The position numbers and the translations under genes were made by a program. The notes beneath the pieces were generated by a model. That model searched no databases. It had not been told where the DNA came from and saw only the letters and a list, made by a program, of their open reading frames with translations. A stretch of 64,000 nt of DNA from Brettanomyces bruxellensis (lineage: Eukaryota; Ascomycota; Pichiomycetes; Pichiales; Pichiaceae), in NCBI RefSeq assembly GCF_011074885.1, contig NC_054683.1, positions 186,001 through 250,000 of the forward strand. Reading direction: 5' to 3'. Of this stretch, positions 1 to 10,238 are shown piece by piece. How positions within the stretch are numbered: position 1 is the first letter of the stretch; every line of letters begins with the position of its first letter.

Positions 1-2
1 GA

Positions 3-863
3 GATTTTAATGAGAATAGGAAGGAATTGATCGAGATGGGAGGCTTTTTTAACATATTTAGTATAGTTGAAGATGACCACGAAATAATTGAAGGATTCGG
101 TGATAAAGTCGACATGACGTTTATTAATATTGAGGTTTTGGTAAACAACCTTACGTGCAAGGTGAAAGAAAAATTAATGATAATACGGCTCACATTGCAA
201 GCAATTTCTCAGGTTCTAGAGTTTAGAAAACTTAAGGAAGTTCAACATTCCGTATTGGAAAAAACAATAATAAAAAAGCAAATGCGGCTTGAGGGAATCA
301 TGAATTGTGCATTAAGTGAGCAGCGTATTAATGAAGTACTTCGTGAAGGAAGTATTAAATCTCCAAGTTTGAGTCGGGCGATTTCAGATTTAAAAGTAAA
401 AAGAAAGGCTCTAAGAAAGCTTGACGAAGTTGGAAATCAGCAATCTGTAGAAAGCAATCAAGGATTTGCTCAAAAGAGAGACCATTCCAGCTGGAGAAAA
501 GCCGTATTAGCTATAGATGATCCAGAGTTAGGGGAAGGAGGTGGAATAACGACAGGAAGCTTGCAGAAAAAGAACATAGAATCTATGAGTGAGAGAGAAC
601 TTCAGATCGAACTAGCAAGACTTGGAAGTGAGCTGAACTGGAAACTTATTCCATGCTTTGAGGAATTATCTGAGGATATCAAGTATATGAGCATTGAAAT
701 CGAGGCTAATGTTAACAAGGAGCTCTGGTTAATAGTAAAAATATTACATGAGGTGTCTGTTAACTGGAAAAAGGAAATTTATGGATTGTATTCGAAGAAA
801 TGCGGGAAGGTTTGGTCAGGAGATGCTGCTAAGGATAGAAATGAATATACAAGCTCAAAGTAA
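3..863 (+). CDS. Probable sorting nexin C-terminal part (Snx41/Atg20-like), cut by window edge
   Basis: The frame is open to the left edge of the window, so the N-terminus, where a PX domain would be, lies outside. The first in-frame ATG in the window is internal and is not taken as the start. About 287 residues remain. They are mostly charged, helix-forming sequence with a conserved-looking block (LQAISQVLEFRKLKEVQ) and a C-terminal helical stretch (ELARLGSELNWKL, then EIEANVNKELWLI). This resembles the BAR-type helical region of the Snx41/Atg20 sorting nexins, which act in endosome-to-Golgi recycling and selective autophagy. No catalytic motif is visible. The family call rests on general resemblance only, and another coiled-coil protein is possible. 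The gene converges on FUN12 across a 264-bp spacer. Confidence 0.45.
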   Translation, partial: DFNENRKELIEMGGFFNIFSIVEDDHEIIEGFGDKVDMTFINIEVLVNNLTCKVKEKLMIIRLTLQAISQVLEFRKLKEVQHSVLEKTIIKKQMRLEGIMNCALSEQRINEVLREGSIKSPSLSRAISDLKVKRKALRKLDEVGNQQSVESNQGFAQKRDHSSWRKAVLAIDDPELGEGGGITTGSLQKKNIESMSERELQIELARLGSELNWKLIPCFEELSEDIKYMSIEIEANVNKELWLIVKILHEVSVNWKKEIYGLYSKKCGKVWSGDAAKDRNEYTSSK

Positions 864-1127
864 TAATATTTAAACATGACACACAAAGAAAACATTGTAT
901 ATAAGGAAGAAAGCGGATTAAAAGCAAAGATATTTAACGTCTACAGTAGCTCAAGTCTTTAACAGATAATTTTTTTCTCTTTTTATTAATGCCTGTACTC
1001 ATAATATGAAGATCGTGATAAACAACAACAAAAAGAAAGATGATTCAAGAAATGTAAAAGAAACATAGAAATAGACATATTTTAGGGAGGGAGGGGTAAA
1101 ATAGCCAAAAAGTAGATATTAATTTGT

Positions 1128-4100
1128 CTATTCAATGTCTAAAACGCCTTTCAATTTCTTAATCAAAAACCAGTCTTCCCTCGGCACGGTACTTCTGAAA
1201 GCTGGATCTTTCAAAGTATCAATTGTCTCTCTTGAAATCATGGAGTAAAGAGGATCATGTTCGTCAACATGACGGCCCCAAATTGGTTGAGAAGCGTCTC
1301 CTTCTAATCTAATAGCAACACCTGCAGAGGTATCTCCTTTTCTAACCGATTCACGGGGTTCATGGTTAATCTCCATCGAGATAACCTTACCGAGAACAAG
1401 TTTGACTCTTCTGTTAGTGGCAGGATCAACCTTAACAGTACCGATTGGCGTTCCAACCTTAACAACACCATCCAGAACATCGACACCAATGATCATAGGA
1501 TTACGCTTGTTGATGATCTGAATGGTCTTCATGACACAAGGGAAGACAGCCTTATCCTTATTCTCCTCTCTCTTCTTCTCTAAAAGTTCCTTCTGGTATG
1601 CTGTGAACTCATCAAATAAGTGGTAGATGATGTTCGAGTTGAAGATACGAATGTTCTGTTCGTCAGCATATTGCTCAGCTTCTTTATCAATCCTGACATC
1701 GAAACAGAGCATAACCGCATACTCTGGAGCCTTCTTAAGCATTGTCACTGCCTTTAAAACATCCTTTCTATACACAGGTCCCAATCCGATAGACATAACT
1801 GGAATCTTCATATCCTTTAGGAAACTCAAAAGAGCTTCCAAGGAACCCAAGGTGGAAGCCTGGACAACAACACCGTTTCCTGTTGGATCAACGGAATCGA
1901 GCAAACCAGTCAAATCATCCATGACGAGGTCCTTCATCTCATCCTCATCATCATCTGGGCCGACAACAAGCAATCTGGAACCAGCAACAGCTTTTTCCAA
2001 GTTATCTGCGGAGATCTTGACACCCAAAGCAGCCTTAACCTCTTTATGATGGACATACTCCGATTTTATACGCAACTCTCTCGATGGAGGAGGCGTCAAA
2101 AGGGCCCTGATGTTCGTCGCTATTGGACCATTTAGGCCACAAAGGACAATTCTGTCACCTTCGTGCAAAACACCGTTTGAGAGAATGACATCGATAGTGG
2201 TTCCGAGACCTTCAACAACCTTAACCTCCAAGATAGTGGCCTGAACGCCCGAAAGATAACGCAACTGCTTGTTCATTCTCTTTTGAGTAAGCTCAAGTAA
2301 CAACCAAAGCAAGTCCGGAACACCTTCACCGGTAGTGGCAGAAGTTGGAACGATACTGACATATCTAGCCATGTTCGAGTTCTTGTAGTAAAGCTCAGAG
2401 TTCAAGCCTTGCTCTGCCAACTGCACCTTAATTTCGTTAAACCGATTCTCGAACTCATTCTGCACTGAGGCCTCCTGTCTGGTGAACGAATCCCTGAAAC
2501 TGTTGTTTGGAATGGCCTTCCAGTTGTAAAGACGATCGACCTTGTTCAAGGCAACCACAAATGGAGCCTTACGGTCTCTAAGCAAACGAAGAGACTCCAG
2601 TGTCTGCTGCTGTAAACCATGTGTAATATCTACCACCAAAATAGCGATGTTACAAAGAGAAGAACCTCTACTTCTCAAATTGGTGAACGACTCGTGACCT
2701 GGAGTGTCGATAACCAACAAACCTGGAACATCGTACGTCAACTTCTCGAACTTCTGCATAACCTCGGTCTTTTTACGAAGAGCGTCAACGGGGAAGTAAG
2801 TGGCACCAATTTGTTGTGTGATACCACCAGCTTCACCGCCTTGGACGTTAGTCTGTCTGATCTTATCCAAAAGCTTCGTCTTACCAGCATCAACGTGACC
2901 CAAGATACAACAGATAGGAGAACGTAATTCTTTCTTTTCTGGTGCTGCTTTTGGTTCTGGACTGCTTGATTTTTTCCCCTTGCTCTTTTTGGCTGGCTTC
3001 TCGACCTCCTTTGAAGCATCCTTTTTTGTAATACTGTACTCATCCACTGGCTTAGCAGTTTCGGCCTTCTGCTCCTTCTTTTCAGTCTTTTTGGAAACTT
3101 CAGCAGTCTCAGTTGTCTCTTCACCATCCAGAAGATCTTCCCAACTGTCTGCGACTTCATCACCAGCAGCAAGTTTTTCCCAGTCATCAACCACTTCATT
3201 CTTTGAGGCTTCTTCGGCAGCCTTTTTCTCGTCCTCAGTCTTTTTAGAAGCTGCCGCTTCTTCAGCCTTCTTTTTCTCATTAGCTTGCTTTATTTCACGC
3301 TTCTTTCTCTCCTTTTCTCTCTCCTTCTCCTTCTCATCGTTCTTCTTACCAGCCTCGGCAACCTTCATCAGCTCGCCATCCTTGACAGCAACACCGGAGA
3401 CATGAATATTTGAAGATTTAAGCAAGAACTCTCTTCTCTTGGCAGCAATTGCTCTTTCACGCCTTTGTTTCTTTGTCAGGTACTTACCTTCCTTCTTCAG
3501 TTGGGCAATTTTAGCTTTCTCTTTCTCCTTTTTCAATTTCTTAGCCTCTTCGCGGGCCTTTTCTTCTTCTTCTCTCTTCTTCTCCTCCTCTTCCAATCTC
3601 TTCTTCTCTTCCTCTTCTGCATTCTTTGCTTCTTCCGCTGCCTTCTTTCTCAGCTCCATCTGCTTCTTCAACAGTGCTAAACCAGCTGGAACCTTCTTTC
3701 CTTTCTTGCTCTTCTTCGACGTAGTGGTCTTCTTTTTGCCTGCTGGCTTTTTCTCTGCCTTCACTTCCTCTTTCTTTCCTTTTGGCTCAGACTTGGTATC
3801 TTCCTTCTTTGCTGATGCCTCCTCCTGAGCCTTGGCATTCTTCTCAGCCGCCTTTTTTTCAGCTGCTGCTTTTGTGCCCTTTCTCTTGCCTCTCTTCTCT
3901 TTGCAGCAGCTTCTTTCTTTCTCTGCTTTTCACGCTCTTTTCTTTCCCTTTCCTTTTCTTTCTTCGACTTGATCACTGTTGTTTGCAGCTTTCTTCTTCT
4001 TCTCCTCTTCCTCCTTCTTCTTTTTTCGTCCTGCTTGTTCTTTGCTTTCTTTAAGTTGGCCATGAAATCATTTGCTGGTGCTTACTTCTGCTTCAGCTGC

Positions 4101-4220
4101 ATCAGCATTATTTTCGTCGCCAGAAACAACAGCTGAAGAATTGTTAGCTTCAGCATCTTCTTCGAACTCTGTATCCCAGTAGTCGTTGTTATTATTATTC
4201 TTCTTGTTCTTTCTACCCAT
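1128..4220 (-). CDS. FUN12: Translation initiation factor eIF5B (Fun12/IF2-like GTPase), two apparent frameshifts near the N-terminus
   Basis: eIF5B is the cytoplasmic GTPase that joins the 60S subunit to the initiation complex. The GTPase core shows G1 ([12 protein letters not shown]), a switch-I region ([13 protein letters not shown]), G3 (DTPGHE) and G4 (NKVD), followed by the beta-barrel domains to a normal C-terminus ([10 protein letters not shown]). The start at 4220 ([22 protein letters not shown]) matches the beginning of S. cerevisiae Fun12, but that frame stops at 4068-4070. The conserved continuation ([25 protein letters not shown]) lies in the next frame, and the reading returns to the first frame between about 3930 and 3761. 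The two shifts cancel (+1 then -1). They fall in a repetitive lysine/glutamate-rich tail, so base-calling errors are the likeliest cause, but a real lesion is not excluded. From 3860 to 1128 the gene is intact. Confidence 0.95.
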
Positions 4221-5314
4221 CTTACTTTCTGAATCAACCTGCCGGCATTCAATACCTTATAGTTTTGAATTATGTATTACCTTGGAGCTCTTCTTGGAAG
4301 TAAAATTAAAAAAATGTAGTTTGAGCCTTTCATTGACTTTTTTTTTCATCGCGACCCGCTTTTTTGCCTATTCTGATCCAAGCTGAAAAATTTTTTTGCT
4401 TAACTTAACTGGTGGTGGGGTGGGGAAAATTTTTGGGATTGAAATCAAAGTATTCATTTTACTTACTTGGGTTTTATTTCATCTATAGTAGTATTTTAAG
4501 AAAGGGATCATATTAATTTAGGAACATAATGCCCAAAAGATATCAAACTATAATAATATGACATTCCCACTATAATTATGACTTTTTTTCTTACCTTTTT
4601 CTCATTTTTTTCTTTTGCTTGTTAGTCTCTCTTTTCAAATATTCATAGGAACCTCCTTTAATTTTAAAAACAAGTCTATTTAAGCAGTTAAAGGATCTTA
4701 CATGATCTTACAATCTATCATAATCACAAACTGAGATTCTTTCCAATACAAACTTCAACCTATCGACTTTTTCAGTATCAATACATGGCTCAGCATACGC
4801 ATACTGCTAATTTTAGAGAGGTAACTTGCGAAATACATGCAATGCTTATACATTCTAATAATTAAAAAAACAAAAACTGAATGATGTATGACTACGGCCA
4901 AAAGGTTCGCATGACATGACTAGCTTATGGCTATCAATTAACCCGTTCAATTATCATGCATCACCTCCCCGCAAAACACTTTGCTTAAAACGAAAAAAAA
5001 GTTATCGATTAATAAGTACAAAAAACTGGGTGGGAACTTAATATTGGATGTTCTTAGACCGCGCCCGGCTCTTATCCCACTATCCAGATAAACCTTTATC
5101 TAGAACAATGCACATTCGCAAGATTGCTTTACCATATATTTTTTTTTTGATGGGAGGCGGAGGCTTAGAAAGATAGACTTACTTCAAATTTATCTTAAGT
5201 ACCACCTAATTGTCTACGTGAAATTGCTGTTCTTACTGCCATGCTAATGCACAGAGCATACAAGTTGATCCAAACAGTATATATTTTTTTCTGCTTGGAG
5301 AAGAAAACTTCAGA
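4221..5314. other. Divergent intergenic region FUN12 / EEP nuclease
   Basis: About 1.1 kb of AT-rich DNA between two divergent genes, so it must hold both promoters. It has short A/T runs and a G-rich patch near 4412-4430 (GGTGGTGGGGTGGGG). I see no convincing coding frame, tRNA or repeat. Confidence 0.6.
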
Positions 5315-6439
5315 ATGACACTTTTGGGATTTGAACACACTAATCAAGCCTCCAGTGAGACATCATCAACAAGATCAGGACCAATTGGCTCTTTCTTTAG
5401 GAATAAACAATCCAACAATGGGAAAATACCAATGAAGACGATCACAAAACCTAATCGAAGCACTATAATAAGGGTGGAATCCTGGAATTTGAGAAATGAT
5501 TCTATGCCGGACAGCGATGATATAAATAAGAGCATCTCAAAGTTGAGACGGGAAATCCCTTTCGAGAAAGGAATTAAATGGTACTCACAATCCGAGGAGA
5601 AGCCGTGGTCAAAGAGAAGAATTGGTGTTGCAAATGAGGTGATATTCAACAGGGCCGATCTTTTCACCGTGAATGAAGCACTAGCTCGGCAGGTGGAAGA
5701 TTTAGACGCCTTGCTTCCGCAGATGAGATATATAGGCATTGGACGTGATGATGGTACAGCAGCAGGTGAATTCGAGGCAATCTATTATGATAGCCGTCGT
5801 TTTGAGGTTTTAGAACAGGACACTTTTTGGATGAGCAACACTCCATGGGTTCCAAGTAAATATCCTGGTGCTGGATCAATTAGATCCGCCACTGTTGGAC
5901 ATTTTCGGGAAATTGCCACCGGTGTTGACTTTTGCTTAATAAATATTCACCTTGATGAACAATCAGATGCCCAGCGAAGACTCGGTGCAGCAATGCTAAA
6001 ACTAAGAGGTGGATATGAGTATGCAAAGAACCACTGCCCGGTTCTTTTGGTTGGTGACTTTAACTCACAAAGTTCAGGGGGCAATTCTGGTGCCTACCAG
6101 ATACTTACAGGTGCTGAAAACTATGATGTCAATGAGATGCCAAGAGAATTTAGAGAGGCATATAGAAATCCATTTGCCGACACTTTTGTCTTTGATGATT
6201 TAATGAAATGTTGCAGGCCCGAAAGAAGGACCGGAAACTTGGCTACATTTACAAACTTTAAGCCTGCTGGAAAAGATTACACGAGAATTGATTTTCAGTT
6301 TGGCGGAAATCCGAACTCGGAAAGACTAGACAAAAAGTGGGATGTGGAGATATTTCGAATTGGCGAAAATTGGTTTGATTGGTCTTATTATTTATCAGAT
6401 CACCGCCCTGTGGTGTGTGATCTAGCCATAAGAACTTGA
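5315..6439 (+). CDS. Endonuclease/exonuclease/phosphatase-fold hydrolase, uncharacterised
   Basis: A 374-residue protein whose second part is an EEP-fold (DNase I/AP endonuclease-like) metal-dependent phosphodiesterase. The catalytic set is complete: N58 in SWNLR, E121 in FTVNEAL, H212 and D214 in NIHLDE, D248 and N250 in GDFN, and D362-H363 in SDHRP. The first 50 residues look disordered, and no signal peptide or membrane segment is clear. The closest-looking relatives I know are fungal and bacterial proteins of unknown substrate, and I do not know an S. cerevisiae orthologue. It could act on nucleic acid, phosphoinositide or another phosphodiester, and the sequence alone does not decide. 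It sits between FUN12 and FUN14, breaking up a group of S. cerevisiae chromosome I homologues. Confidence 0.85.
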   Translation: MTLLGFEHTNQASSETSSTRSGPIGSFFRNKQSNNGKIPMKTITKPNRSTIIRVESWNLRNDSMPDSDDINKSISKLRREIPFEKGIKWYSQSEEKPWSKRRIGVANEVIFNRADLFTVNEALARQVEDLDALLPQMRYIGIGRDDGTAAGEFEAIYYDSRRFEVLEQDTFWMSNTPWVPSKYPGAGSIRSATVGHFREIATGVDFCLINIHLDEQSDAQRRLGAAMLKLRGGYEYAKNHCPVLLVGDFNSQSSGGNSGAYQILTGAENYDVNEMPREFREAYRNPFADTFVFDDLMKCCRPERRTGNLATFTNFKPAGKDYTRIDFQFGGNPNSERLDKKWDVEIFRIGENWFDWSYYLSDHRPVVCDLAIRT

Positions 6440-8013
6440 TCTCAGAAGACAAAGGAGGATTATCCGATAAATAGGGAAATTTATGTAACAAAAGGTAACA
6501 AGGGAGCGTGTTATTCTAACTCTATGATAAATTATATTAAACAAGGTTTAACAGTCTTATTTTGTTTTCTACTTTTTTTCTTTTGTTTCGACGTATTTAA
6601 AGGACTCATTATTTCCTTGGTTTACGATTAATGCTCCAACTTTATTTTATGCTTTTTCCTTTTCTTCAAGCAACGTATTAGCCAAAAATGCCAGCCTATT
6701 ATGGCTGAGATTGGGCTTGCAATTGAAGTATTGTAAATTTGCGTTGCAAAGTTCTGGTATAGTTTGTACCATTACTCTGAACTGGAAATGTGCTTTTTCA
6801 TCGATATCAGTTCGCCTCAACCATTTCCTATGGTCAGTTACATACACTTGAGGGCTTGATACAAGTCACCATGATTCACATACTATCAGAGTGGAACCAA
6901 AGCTCGTGGCAACAATCAAACTTGATGAGAGATAGCAGGCAGAAGCACAATCGGATGATATGACCATGATTGGAAATAATATAGGAAGGGAAATAAAGTC
7001 AAGAAAAGAAAAAACAAATAAACTTCGCCTATATACAGATATGTTTGAAGGGGGCCACCACACCCCTTCGGATATGTTTTGTGTATAGTGCGTGTTGTTA
7101 GAGTTAATGATTTTTTGGCATTAGATCAATTCATTTTGTTGATACCGTACAGGGATTTTCATCAGGTTAGCATTTGCTTATCTGGCGAATACTAGAGCAA
7201 GAATACCATTTTTGCATCAAATATACGATGTCTTGATTGGAAATTTCCGCATTTAGTGCTTTTTTTTACTGGTTTGATGTGCTTCAGGCTATAAATTGGC
7301 AGTCGAACATGATTTGGTATAGTGTCTAAAGTGAATTCCATGAAACGAAATGAGGCAAAAGAAATCAAAGATATCTTCAAAATTTGCAAAGCTCCATTTT
7401 TTTTTCTTATGTTTATAAACACGATATATATGTAAAGATAATCTAAGCATGTTCAATAAATTGAAACACAAGAGAAACCAAACAAGGATTGAATTGGGCT
7501 CAAACTCAAGCATTTGAAAGAAAGTCGATAGTCGGGACTGAATTTGCTCATTTCTGGGAGAACCGACGTAGCAAAACAAAAGTGAGAACATAAAAAAAAA
7601 GTCGGAACGTGATAAGCTTGCATATGGGAACAATGAATCCGGAATAAAGCACAACAAAAATGACAACAATGAAAATTCGAAGAACGGGGTTGTGATATTA
7701 ATTTCGTATGGGGCAGCACAAGGTGGGGAGATTACAAATATAAGTATAACTGGGGTTCTCTGGGCTGAATAATTTCTTAACTTTTTCCTTGCTATGATGT
7801 TTCCTTCGATATTGTTTCAACTAGTTTTGCTTATTTATTACACAGGGCTACTTTCAGTAATTGGGGAAATTCAAGGTACTACAAAAGACTTTGAGGCATA
7901 CTGACTTGAAGAACTAACTAATTGATCATTGGCAATCATACTTTGGGTAAAGTCTAATTGCAAGTAAATATTTAACATAACTGAACTTTATAGAGGCCAT
8001 CCAAAAATCAAAC
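6440..8013. other. Intergenic region, 1.6 kb, no gene recognised
   Basis: AT-rich spacer between the EEP gene and FUN14 on the same strand. Small frames on the minus strand (for example 7289-7669) encode only phenylalanine/leucine-rich low-complexity peptide and are not believable genes. I found no tRNA B-box in a tRNA-like context. A non-coding RNA gene could be missed by eye. Confidence 0.5.
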
Positions 8014-8700
8014 ATGTTTTCGTTTATAGCAAAGACCGCTGGCTGTGCACCAAAGGCTGGAGGAATGCTATCAAAATTTGCCACAAGAGGATTGAAAAGG
8101 CCAGAGATCATGGGGATGAGACAGTTAACGTTTAAGAATGGATTCCATACTAGACCTACATTTACAAATTCCGCATTTTGGGACCATGGACATACTGGAT
8201 CGGTTGCACAGACAATGAGTTTTCGTAATGCGCAGAATTCCAACCTTGGAACAACAGGTCTTCTTCTTGGAATTATGGGATTAAGTGCTACTTATCTTAT
8301 CCATCACAACCCAATCTTGAATGATTCTGCAAATATTTATAGTGTGGAAGGTCTTCCTCCTGCGCCTAAAGGGTATGAGTATGTGAAAGTGCCGGAGAAG
8401 CCAAAATTTGACAAATTATTTGGTGGACGACTTAATTATAAAGAATTAACTCTTGGCTCGATGTTTGGATTGATTTCTGGATTGATCGTTGGGCAGTTGA
8501 GTACTGTCTTTGTGTTTATTGCCTTGGGAGCCTATTTGGCAGCTCAATATCTTCATGCTCAGGGAATTTTAACCGTTCCTGTCACGAAAATCATCAAAGT
8601 TGGATCGGAGGACATTGATGTTCGACAGATGGTGTTTGACCAGCCAAGCTTCAGCATTACGTACATTCTCAGCTTCTTAATCGCAGCATACAATGTTTAA
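8014..8700 (+). CDS. FUN14: FUN14-family mitochondrial outer-membrane protein
   Basis: A 228-residue protein with a basic, mitochondrial-type N-terminus and a C-terminal FUN14 domain (about residues 145-228). The domain starts at KELTLGSMFGLISGLIVGQLS, continues through a second hydrophobic helix (VFVFIALGAYLAAQYL) and a charged segment (DIDVRQMVFD), and ends in a last helix (ITYILSFLIAAYNV). An extra hydrophobic stretch lies near residue 85-97. S. cerevisiae Fun14 is a mitochondrial outer-membrane protein, and animal FUNDC1 is a mitophagy receptor. No LC3-type motif can be assigned here. It ends only 47 bp from the convergent RBG1 gene. SPO7 and MDM10, its S. cerevisiae neighbours, lie 7-9 kb away in this window. 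Confidence 0.85.
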   Translation: MFSFIAKTAGCAPKAGGMLSKFATRGLKRPEIMGMRQLTFKNGFHTRPTFTNSAFWDHGHTGSVAQTMSFRNAQNSNLGTTGLLLGIMGLSATYLIHHNPILNDSANIYSVEGLPPAPKGYEYVKVPEKPKFDKLFGGRLNYKELTLGSMFGLISGLIVGQLSTVFVFIALGAYLAAQYLHAQGILTVPVTKIIKVGSEDIDVRQMVFDQPSFSITYILSFLIAAYNV

Positions 8701-8747
8701 AAGGCTTCTAAAGAAGATTATCATTTATTATATATAGGCACATATAC

Positions 8748-9851
8748 TCACTTCTTCAATATCGTTATCACATCCTCATCCTGTAGTACATGCGCCAAGC
8801 CAACATACTGAGGCTGGTGCTTCACACTACTTCCGTACACCTGTGCCGTTTTGAACTCGTCAACCAAAGTGTGATGTATTTTATTGCAGAAGTCTCTGAC
8901 TGTGCAATGTTGGCCACGTAAAACAACTGGATCCGAAAAATCAGGCATCTTTCCCCTAGGTTTAGTGTAAACACGAACCAAATTCAACCGATCCCACATT
9001 ATACCCAAGAGCTCATCCAAATTCCACTCTTTTCCCGCTGATATAGGCACTGCATTTGGAATTCTGTATAAAAGCTCTAATTCTTCAATTGAGATGGAGT
9101 CAATCTTATTAAGCACGTAGACTGCTGGGATGTATCTCCTATTTTGGGCATTGATGACATCGATAAGGTCATCCACAGTCGCATCGCATCTAAATGATAC
9201 GTTACACGAGTTCATTCTGTACTCCTGAAGCACACTTTTCACTTCATCAGTTGTGATCTTTGTGAGTGGGACTGTATTTGTGATACTGATGCCTCCACTT
9301 TCCTTTGGTTGAACAATAATATCTGGTGGATCCCTGTTCAGTCGAATTCCAAACCCTTCAAGCTCTCTTTCAATAATTTCTTTGTCCTTCAACGGCTTGT
9401 TAACATCTAGAACAATGAATATCAAGTCACACGACCTAGCCACAGCTATAACCTGCTTTCCTCGCCCTTTTCCGTCCTTTGCACCCTCGATAATGCCGGG
9501 TAAGTCAAGCATCTGTATTTTGGCACCTCTATACTTGATGAATCCCGGAACTGTAGTTAATGTGGTGAACTCATATGCTGCTATCTCTGATTCCACACCT
9601 GTAAGCTTTGTAAGAAGTGTACTTTTTCCAACCGACGGGAATCCCACGAATCCAATCGATGCGACACCTGTTTTCTTCACATCAAATCCTTCTCCACCTC
9701 CCCCAGAACTTTGGGCTGCTTCTTTAAGTAAGTCCGCTCTCAGCTTTGCAAGTCTTGCCTTCAATAAACCCAAATGCTTCTCGGTAGCCTTATTTTTCTG
9801 AGTCCTGGCCATTTCGGCCTCAATATCCTCAATTTTTTGCACAGTCGTCAT
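8748..9851 (-). CDS. RBG1: Developmentally regulated GTP-binding protein (DRG1/Rbg1)
   Basis: A 367-residue Obg-HflX-type GTPase of the DRG family that associates with translating ribosomes. The start at 9851 ([21 protein letters not shown]) is chosen because it matches the strongly conserved family N-terminus. An upstream in-frame ATG would add 69 low-complexity residues. Visible motifs are the helical N-terminus ([18 protein letters not shown]), G1 (GFPSVGKST), G2 with the FTTLTTVPG signature, G3 (DLPGI), G4 (NKID), and a C-terminal TGS domain (about 290-367) ending [10 protein letters not shown]. Family members bind a DFRP partner (Tma46 in S. cerevisiae). It is divergent from COG4 over a 387-bp promoter region. 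Confidence 0.96.
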   Translation of the reverse strand: MTTVQKIEDIEAEMARTQKNKATEKHLGLLKARLAKLRADLLKEAAQSSGGGGEGFDVKKTGVASIGFVGFPSVGKSTLLTKLTGVESEIAAYEFTTLTTVPGFIKYRGAKIQMLDLPGIIEGAKDGKGRGKQVIAVARSCDLIFIVLDVNKPLKDKEIIERELEGFGIRLNRDPPDIIVQPKESGGISITNTVPLTKITTDEVKSVLQEYRMNSCNVSFRCDATVDDLIDVINAQNRRYIPAVYVLNKIDSISIEELELLYRIPNAVPISAGKEWNLDELLGIMWDRLNLVRVYTKPRGKMPDFSDPVVLRGQHCTVRDFCNKIHHTLVDEFKTAQVYGSSVKHQPQYVGLAHVLQDEDVITILKK

Positions 9852-10238
9852 CTTTTTTTGATCACCACTTCTTCTTCTTCTTCTTCTTCTATTGATACTA
9901 TATGGTGCAAGTGTGACTTCCTTTGATATAATCTTATTTCTATAAATGTAGTCCCTTTGTACTTTACTGTGATGATTATGGCAAACATGAAAATCCAGCA
10001 GTGAAAAAAAAAAAGATCTCGGAAGATGAAAAAAAAAAAAGTGAAAGGCATTTATCATTTAGATGAACACGAAATAGCGATGAATATATACACACGATAA
10101 CCTACATAGAAACATTCAATTGACCGACAAAAGTATTACATACTTTGCTTTGATCTCATAGGAGCGCATTAGTGATTATTTTTAGGCATACCTACTGTAT
10201 TCTCTCGTTAAATTCCGGCATTTTCTGTCTTTTCCTCA
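9852..10238. other. RBG1/COG4 divergent promoter region
   Basis: 387 bp between two divergent starts. It contains a TTC-repeat tract at about 9870-9890 (read as GAA on the minus strand, just 5' of RBG1) and two A-runs near 10006-10040. No further gene is seen. Confidence 0.6.

Noticed and set aside
2738..3280. 180-codon Lys/Arg-rich frame overlapping FUN12 on the same strand
   Set aside because: It is an out-of-frame reading of the lysine-rich eIF5B tail and the start of its GTPase domain. The eIF5B frame has the conserved motifs.
4068..4095. Short intron explaining the first FUN12 frame change (GTAAGC..CAG)
   Set aside because: The only matching donor and acceptor are about 11 bases apart, too short for splicing, and longer choices would remove the conserved [10 protein letters not shown] block.
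7289..7669. Possible small membrane-protein gene on the minus strand
   Set aside because: Hydrophobicity comes from T-rich DNA. There is no relative, and the overlapping frame 7453-7719 looks the same.
8748..10058. Longer start for RBG1
   Set aside because: The extra 69 residues are low complexity, and the conserved family N-terminus begins at 9851.
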